A stretch of DNA of 6,041 nt from Desulfobacterales bacterium HSG17 (GTDB taxonomy: Bacteria > Desulfobacterota > Desulfobacteria > Desulfobacterales > Desulfococcaceae). Of the stretch, positions 1 through 3,157 are shown piece after piece. How positions within the stretch are numbered: position 1 is the stretch's first letter; the number at the start of each line of letters is the position of its first letter. Below the pieces are notes generated by a model. The model was not told where the DNA came from and made no database searches. It worked only from the letters and a program-made list of their open reading frames with translations. Made by a program: the position numbers and the translations under genes. The DNA lies in assembly GCA_030377945.1 (NCBI GenBank), contig JAUCGD010000204.1, forward strand, positions 1 to 6,041, given 5' to 3'.

Positions 1-7
1 TCCTTGT
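1..7 (-). promoter_or_regulatory. Probable ribosome binding site of a downstream gene beyond the window edge
   Basis: The minus strand reads ACAAGGA at the very end of the window, 9 bases after the stop codon of the FliT-like gene. AAGGA resembles the Shine-Dalgarno sites of the genes upstream. I infer that a further co-transcribed gene starts within about 5-10 bases outside the window. The start codon itself cannot be seen, so this rests on a short motif and the tight operon spacing. Confidence 0.35.
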
Positions 8-15
8 AATAATTT

Positions 16-423
16 TTATCTATTCATACTCAATACACATGGGTTTGAAACATTGCTATTGGCATTCATATAACCGCTCATTGCAGTTTTACCCTGTTTC
101 ATGCGATTGAGGTCAGTTTTAAGAATATCTCTATATTTTTTTATCGCAATTGATATCTCATCGTCAAGTTCTCTAATTAGATTTAATTTATCCTCGTATC
201 TGCTAAGCATATCCACACAGTCAGTTCCATGATCCAAGCCTGCATTTTTCATCATATTTTCGAGATTATTTTTTAAAATGAGAAAAAGTTTTTCTCTTTC
301 AACAGTCATAAGTTCAAGATCCGGGATACTGTCCGAACGTAATATTTCAAGATGCTGGTTTTGAATTTTTTCATAATTATTAAAACTATCTTCAATAATT
401 AAATTGTTTTGTCTGGTATTCAT
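16..423 (-). CDS. FliT-like flagellar export chaperone (FlgN/FliT-type small helical protein)
   Basis: This 135-residue protein is predicted to be mostly alpha-helical. Charged and leucine-rich heptad-like stretches run from about residue 10 to 110, with no signal peptide or membrane segment. Residues 108-117 (KQGKTAMSGY) resemble the QGKxAxxGY-type turn seen before the loose C-terminal tail of FliT/FlgN-type proteins. The rest, up to the MNR end, looks disordered. The ATG start is well supported: AAGGAG lies 5 bases upstream. The gene lies 20 bases after fliS, the usual position of fliT in a fliD-fliS-fliT cluster. A protein there would be expected to hold FliD in the cytoplasm before export, and in enterobacteria FliT also modulates FlhDC. 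The primary sequence is too divergent for me to name the family with certainty, so the assignment rests on size, helicity, tail motif and position. FlgN, or an unrelated small helical flagellar protein, are the alternatives. Confidence 0.62.
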   Translation of the reverse strand: MNTRQNNLIIEDSFNNYEKIQNQHLEILRSDSIPDLELMTVEREKLFLILKNNLENMMKNAGLDHGTDCVDMLSRYEDKLNLIRELDDEISIAIKKYRDILKTDLNRMKQGKTAMSGYMNANSNVSNPCVLSMNR

Positions 424-428
424 TTTAT

Positions 429-434
429 CTCCTT
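429..434 (-). promoter_or_regulatory. Shine-Dalgarno site of the FliT-like gene
   Basis: The minus strand reads AAGGAG, then ATAAA, then ATG. The 5-base spacing and near-perfect anti-SD match fix the start codon at 423-421. It sits inside the 20-base fliS/FliT-like gap, which leaves no room for a separate promoter. Confidence 0.75.
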
Positions 435-443
435 AAAATATAA

Positions 444-899
444 CTAAACAGCTATGGGATTGTTTTGATATCCTGTATTTACAGTTGTATTGGTGCCTAA
501 ACTATTGTTGTCAGTTTTATCAGTTTTGTTTATAACCGTTGTTTCCCATATCTTTTTTAGTTCCTTTATATATTTTTCAGCTCGGTCAAGGATTGTAATG
601 TCTTCATTTAAAGAGACTTTTGGCAATTCTGTAAGCATGGCAGCGTAAAGCCCTCTTAAAAAGACAATTTCTTCTGTTTTTATATTCTCATCAAGAGAGG
701 CATTTAATTCAGCAATAATTGCAATGGCTTTTCCAAGATTTTCACCTCTCTGTTGGACATCACCATTTTTAATTCCTTCTCTGGCAAGAGTAATCCGTTT
801 AATTGCCCCGTCATAAAGCATGAGAATAAGTTTTTTTGGATCCATTTCATCATAAATTTGTGCTTTCTGGTAGGAATTAAGAGCATTGCCATAAACCAT
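444..899 (-). CDS. fliS: Flagellin export chaperone FliS
   Basis: FliS is a cytoplasmic four-helix-bundle chaperone that binds the disordered C-terminal D0 region of flagellin and prevents premature polymerisation before type III export. The family pattern is clear. An N-terminal YQKAQIYDEMDPKKLILMLY segment (about residues 10-29) matches the conserved YQ...sPekLilmLYdgai motif. It is followed by DGAIKRITLAREGI, GKAIAIIAELNASLD (57-71) and a C-terminal helix ending KELKKIWETT (about 112-121). The last 30 or so residues are a Thr/Asn-rich tail that looks disordered, slightly longer than usual for the family. The start codon follows AAAGGA at a long 10-base spacing, so initiation may be moderate. 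The gene begins 25 bases after the fliD stop and ends with TAG 20 bases before the FliT-like gene. The whole group is therefore probably translated from one mRNA. Its client is very likely the giant flagellin encoded upstream. Confidence 0.95.
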   Translation of the reverse strand: MVYGNALNSYQKAQIYDEMDPKKLILMLYDGAIKRITLAREGIKNGDVQQRGENLGKAIAIIAELNASLDENIKTEEIVFLRGLYAAMLTELPKVSLNEDITILDRAEKYIKELKKIWETTVINKTDKTDNNSLGTNTTVNTGYQNNPIAV

Positions 900-909
900 A
901 AATTTAAAT

Positions 910-915
910 TCCTTT
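910..915 (-). promoter_or_regulatory. Shine-Dalgarno site of fliS (long spacing)
   Basis: The minus strand reads AAAGGA, followed by 10 bases (AT-rich) and the fliS ATG. This spacing is longer than the 5-7 bases seen at the neighbouring genes. No better in-frame start lies nearer, and the FliS family N-terminus supports this ATG. Confidence 0.55.
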
Positions 916-924
916 AATCAATTA

Positions 925-3021
925 TTATTCTTTTTTCTCAGTGGCACTGAATATCTGGTTGACATAATTTTGCTGCGATTCCATCTTTCTCATATAAGAA
1001 TCGAGCTGAACAAACTGCTGTGCCATTGTTTCATATCGTTTGTCTAATCGTTCGGTCTCTGTTTCAATCTGTTCTTCAAGCCTTCTGAGCCTGTCATCAA
1101 TGGCATCTGTTTCACTGTCAATCAAACCACTTGATCGGGTATATTCTTTAATCTGATCATTAAAAAGGTCTCCCAGCCCTGTGACACCAGTTCCTGCTGT
1201 GGAACCGATAAAAAAAGTCTTGATGTCGGCAAAATTGGAGGTAATTTTACTGTCGAGAACAGACTCATCCAGACTGACGCTGCCATCTTTATTTATTTCA
1301 AACCCAAGATCAAAATAGGTCGTGATATTATCGTTTGCAACAATGTTTGTCCCAAGAAGAGTGAGAAGAATGTCCTTTGCACTTCTGATGGATGGTGTTT
1401 TGGCCAGAGAGCCCCAGATATTTGTCTCTTCATCAAAGTCATCATTGGCATCAATTTCAGCTATAATATCATTAAAAGTCGTTATAAGTGTAGTAATATG
1501 TTCTTTAACTGCTGAAGTATCTTCGGTAACATTAATAGTTGTGGTACCTGTTCCTATCAGTGAAAGTGTTGCGCCGGAAATCACATCAGTTATTCCTGTG
1601 TTTTTGGTTCTTTGATATTCAATTCCATCCACAGTTACAGATGCGTTTAAGGAAGAACCAGCAGGTGTGATAATAGCTTCAGTATTGCTTGTAAACCCTA
1701 AAGCATTACGTGCAGTGGAACCTGCCTGATCCCATCTGAGTTTAAGGTTTGTAAGAGAACCTGCCTCCTGAAATTCAAGTTTGCTGGTATTTGAGTTAAA
1801 AGAGACAGTATAATCTTTGCCGTTACCGCTTGCGGCAGAAGCTGTTTCTAAAGCCTTTTCAACTGCTGTGGCAAGATCAGTTCCATTTTGATAAACACCG
1901 GTTTCAATGGTGGCTGTAATATCTGAAGTATATCCGTTACCATTGTCTTCCTGGAAAATAATGTTCGTATTGTTTTGAGGTGCATCCGGGCGTATGATTA
2001 TGGAATTGGTAAAAGAGATAGCAGTATTTGATTCCATAGTATAACCGGAACCATTAACTTCTGTAATTGCAAGATCGGTCAACTGGCTTGTAATAGTTAT
2101 CCGTGAAGCTTCACCTGCTGCATCTGCAGTTAAAAGAAGTTGATAAGGTGAGTCTCCTGACCCAGTATTGATAATGGTCGCTGTCACACCAGGGTTGTTT
2201 GTATCATCATTGATTTCTGTAACAAGATCTGCAAGGCTCGTATCCGCAGTCACAGACAGAGAAGTTACATCAGAATCGCCCATTGTATATGAAAAGGTTG
2301 CTGCATCAGCTGAAAATCCTGTTGTTGCAGGTGGGTATGTCACCATTACCCGATTATCTTCACCCGTGCCACCTGAGGTTGGCGCAATTTGAAGGTGGTA
2401 TTTGCTTGTAGTGGCATCCTGGTAGGTCGAGGCAGTTAAATAGGTGCTGCCGCCATTTGCATTTTCAGAGTCTCCGGCTATAAGCGTGACAATCTGGTCA
2501 AGTGTTGAGCCTCCAGCACCTCCTGTAATGCTGATAGTTTTTATAGTGCTGCCATAACCATATGCCATTGTCATGACTTCATCTTGAGCAAGGACAATGG
2601 CCGCATTTGTATCATCAAATCCATTCGCTGATTTTTGAATGGTTGGAGTATAAACGGAATTAGTTGTGGCAGTTTTGCCAGTTGATTTAAATGAACTGCT
2701 TGTGGTCATACGGTTTACTATTGCTGAATATGCACCAGCATCTGTACCATCAGCAACACTTGCACTTAAAATGTTAGAGGAAGACACTGAAATAGATCTG
2801 TCGAGGAAATTTGAACTTAATGAAAGTGACAAAGCACTTGATTTCATTGTTAATAATTTTGCGTTTATAGTATTAAATTCATTTTTTGTTGCTTCAAGAT
2901 TTGTTTTGTCCTGTTGTTTCCTGGTTATGGATATTTCATCAGCTTTCCTTAAACTGTCAAGAATTCCCTGCAGATCAAGGCTTGATCCTATCCCTAATGT
3001 TGTTATACTTCCTGTTGCCAT
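925..3021 (-). CDS. fliD: Flagellar filament cap protein FliD (hook-associated protein 2), enlarged
   Basis: FliD forms the oligomeric cap at the filament tip and guides folding and insertion of exported flagellin. The N-terminus (residues 4-75, with LGIGSSLDLQGILDSL) is the classic FliD_N helix. Residues 455-525 hold the FliD_C entry pattern: ASVTVDGIEYQR, then ITDVISGATLSL, then a helix at 503-523. Residues 570-605 continue with GFEINKDGSVSLDESVLD, and 632-682 are a C-terminal coiled coil. Two flagellin/hook IN-type repeats are visible at about 171-230 and 243-312, each a TLDQIV/SLADLV helix plus beta strands. Another beta module follows at about 341-443. At 698 residues it is well above E. 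coli FliD (about 470), and the extra length lies in the outward-facing middle domains. The start has GGAG at 7-base spacing, and a probable sigma-28 promoter lies about 37 bases upstream. The downstream neighbour fliS follows after 25 bases. There are no cysteines and no secretion signal, as expected for a substrate of the flagellar export apparatus. Confidence 0.96.
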   Translation of the reverse strand: MATGSITTLGIGSSLDLQGILDSLRKADEISITRKQQDKTNLEATKNEFNTINAKLLTMKSSALSLSLSSNFLDRSISVSSSNILSASVADGTDAGAYSAIVNRMTTSSSFKSTGKTATTNSVYTPTIQKSANGFDDTNAAIVLAQDEVMTMAYGYGSTIKTISITGGAGGSTLDQIVTLIAGDSENANGGSTYLTASTYQDATTSKYHLQIAPTSGGTGEDNRVMVTYPPATTGFSADAATFSYTMGDSDVTSLSVTADTSLADLVTEINDDTNNPGVTATIINTGSGDSPYQLLLTADAAGEASRITITSQLTDLAITEVNGSGYTMESNTAISFTNSIIIRPDAPQNNTNIIFQEDNGNGYTSDITATIETGVYQNGTDLATAVEKALETASAASGNGKDYTVSFNSNTSKLEFQEAGSLTNLKLRWDQAGSTARNALGFTSNTEAIITPAGSSLNASVTVDGIEYQRTKNTGITDVISGATLSLIGTGTTTINVTEDTSAVKEHITTLITTFNDIIAEIDANDDFDEETNIWGSLAKTPSIRSAKDILLTLLGTNIVANDNITTYFDLGFEINKDGSVSLDESVLDSKITSNFADIKTFFIGSTAGTGVTGLGDLFNDQIKEYTRSSGLIDSETDAIDDRLRRLEEQIETETERLDKRYETMAQQFVQLDSYMRKMESQQNYVNQIFSATEKKE
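1693..2001 (-). other. Inserted beta-rich module in FliD (about residues 341-443)
   Basis: This part of FliD is not part of the minimal cap protein. It reads as strand, TATIETGVY turn, then the amphipathic helix TDLATAVEKALETA (381-394). Strand pairs YTVSFNSNTSKLEFQ (404-418) and LKLRW follow, ending in NALGF (439-443). The order 'xIxxGxYxxxxxLxxAxxxAL ... YxVxFxxxTxKLxFQ ... LGF' is one I associate with modules found in hook-associated and phage structural proteins. That family link is from memory, whereas the pattern itself is visible. It probably forms an exposed knob on the cap. Confidence 0.45.
2086..2511 (-). other. Two tandem flagellin-IN-type repeats in FliD (about residues 171-312)
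   Basis: The first unit has the helix GSTLDQIVTLIAG (171-183), the strands STYLTASTYQ and KYHLQIAPTSGGTGEDN, then VMVTY. The second has FSYTMGD, the helix TSLADLVTEIND (261-272), GVTATIINTG, SPYQLLLTADAAGEAS, then RITIT. Both follow the hook-IN layout (helix with INxx, strand, 'rLxLtsxxtGxxs', strand). The first is degenerate (IAGDSENAN in place of IN). Confidence 0.55.
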
Positions 3022-3028
3022 TTTATTA

Positions 3029-3032
3029 CTCC
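3029..3032 (-). promoter_or_regulatory. Shine-Dalgarno site of fliD
   Basis: The minus strand reads GGAG, then TAATAAA, then ATG. The 7-base spacing supports the fliD start at 3021. The conserved FliD N-terminus (MATGSITTLGIGSSLD) agrees. Confidence 0.7.
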
Positions 3033-3057
3033 GTTCATATACTTGAAGTTAATATAA

Positions 3058-3085
3058 GTATCGACAGACCATGTTTAAAACTTGA
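3058..3085 (-). promoter_or_regulatory. Probable sigma-28 (FliA) promoter for fliD-fliS-FliT-like
   Basis: On the minus strand TCAAGTTT (3085-3078) is followed by 12 bases and GTCGATAC (3065-3058). Against the FliA consensus TAAAGTTT-N11-GCCGATAA, the -35 matches 7 of 8, the -10 matches 6 of 8, and spacing is one base long. It lies about 36 bases upstream of the fliD ATG and just past the flagellin terminator, where a class-3 flagellar promoter makes sense. The off-by-one spacing lowers certainty, and no -24/-12 sigma-54 element was seen as an alternative. Confidence 0.45.
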
Positions 3086-3089
3086 AATA

Positions 3090-3126
3090 AATAAAGCGTT
3101 CCCTGGATTTCAGGAAACGCTTTATT
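3090..3126 (-). terminator. Rho-independent terminator of the flagellin gene
   Basis: A 16-base-pair inverted repeat (arms 3090-3105 and 3111-3126, one A/C mismatch) encloses a 5-base loop. The core is AAAGCGTT / AACGCTTT with a GC-rich top (CCTG/CAGG). On the minus strand the stem is followed by a T-rich stretch (TATTTC, then TTTT a little further), a moderate U-tract. It begins 31 bases after the flagellin stop codon. Strong termination after a highly transcribed flagellin gene is usual. Its tail runs directly into the -35 region of the fliD promoter. Confidence 0.85.
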
Positions 3127-3157
3127 CGATACATAATAAATTAATGTTTTTATTGTA

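Noticed and set aside
3040..3086. Direct repeat ACTTGAA (3041-3047 and 3080-3086) as a possible operator
   Set aside because: Seven bases in an AT-rich gap is expected by chance. One copy overlaps the -35-like element and there is no symmetry suggesting a regulator site.
3090..3126. Bidirectional terminator or plus-strand small RNA
   Set aside because: On the plus strand the stem is followed by CGATAC rather than a T-run, and no plus-strand gene or promoter is apparent.
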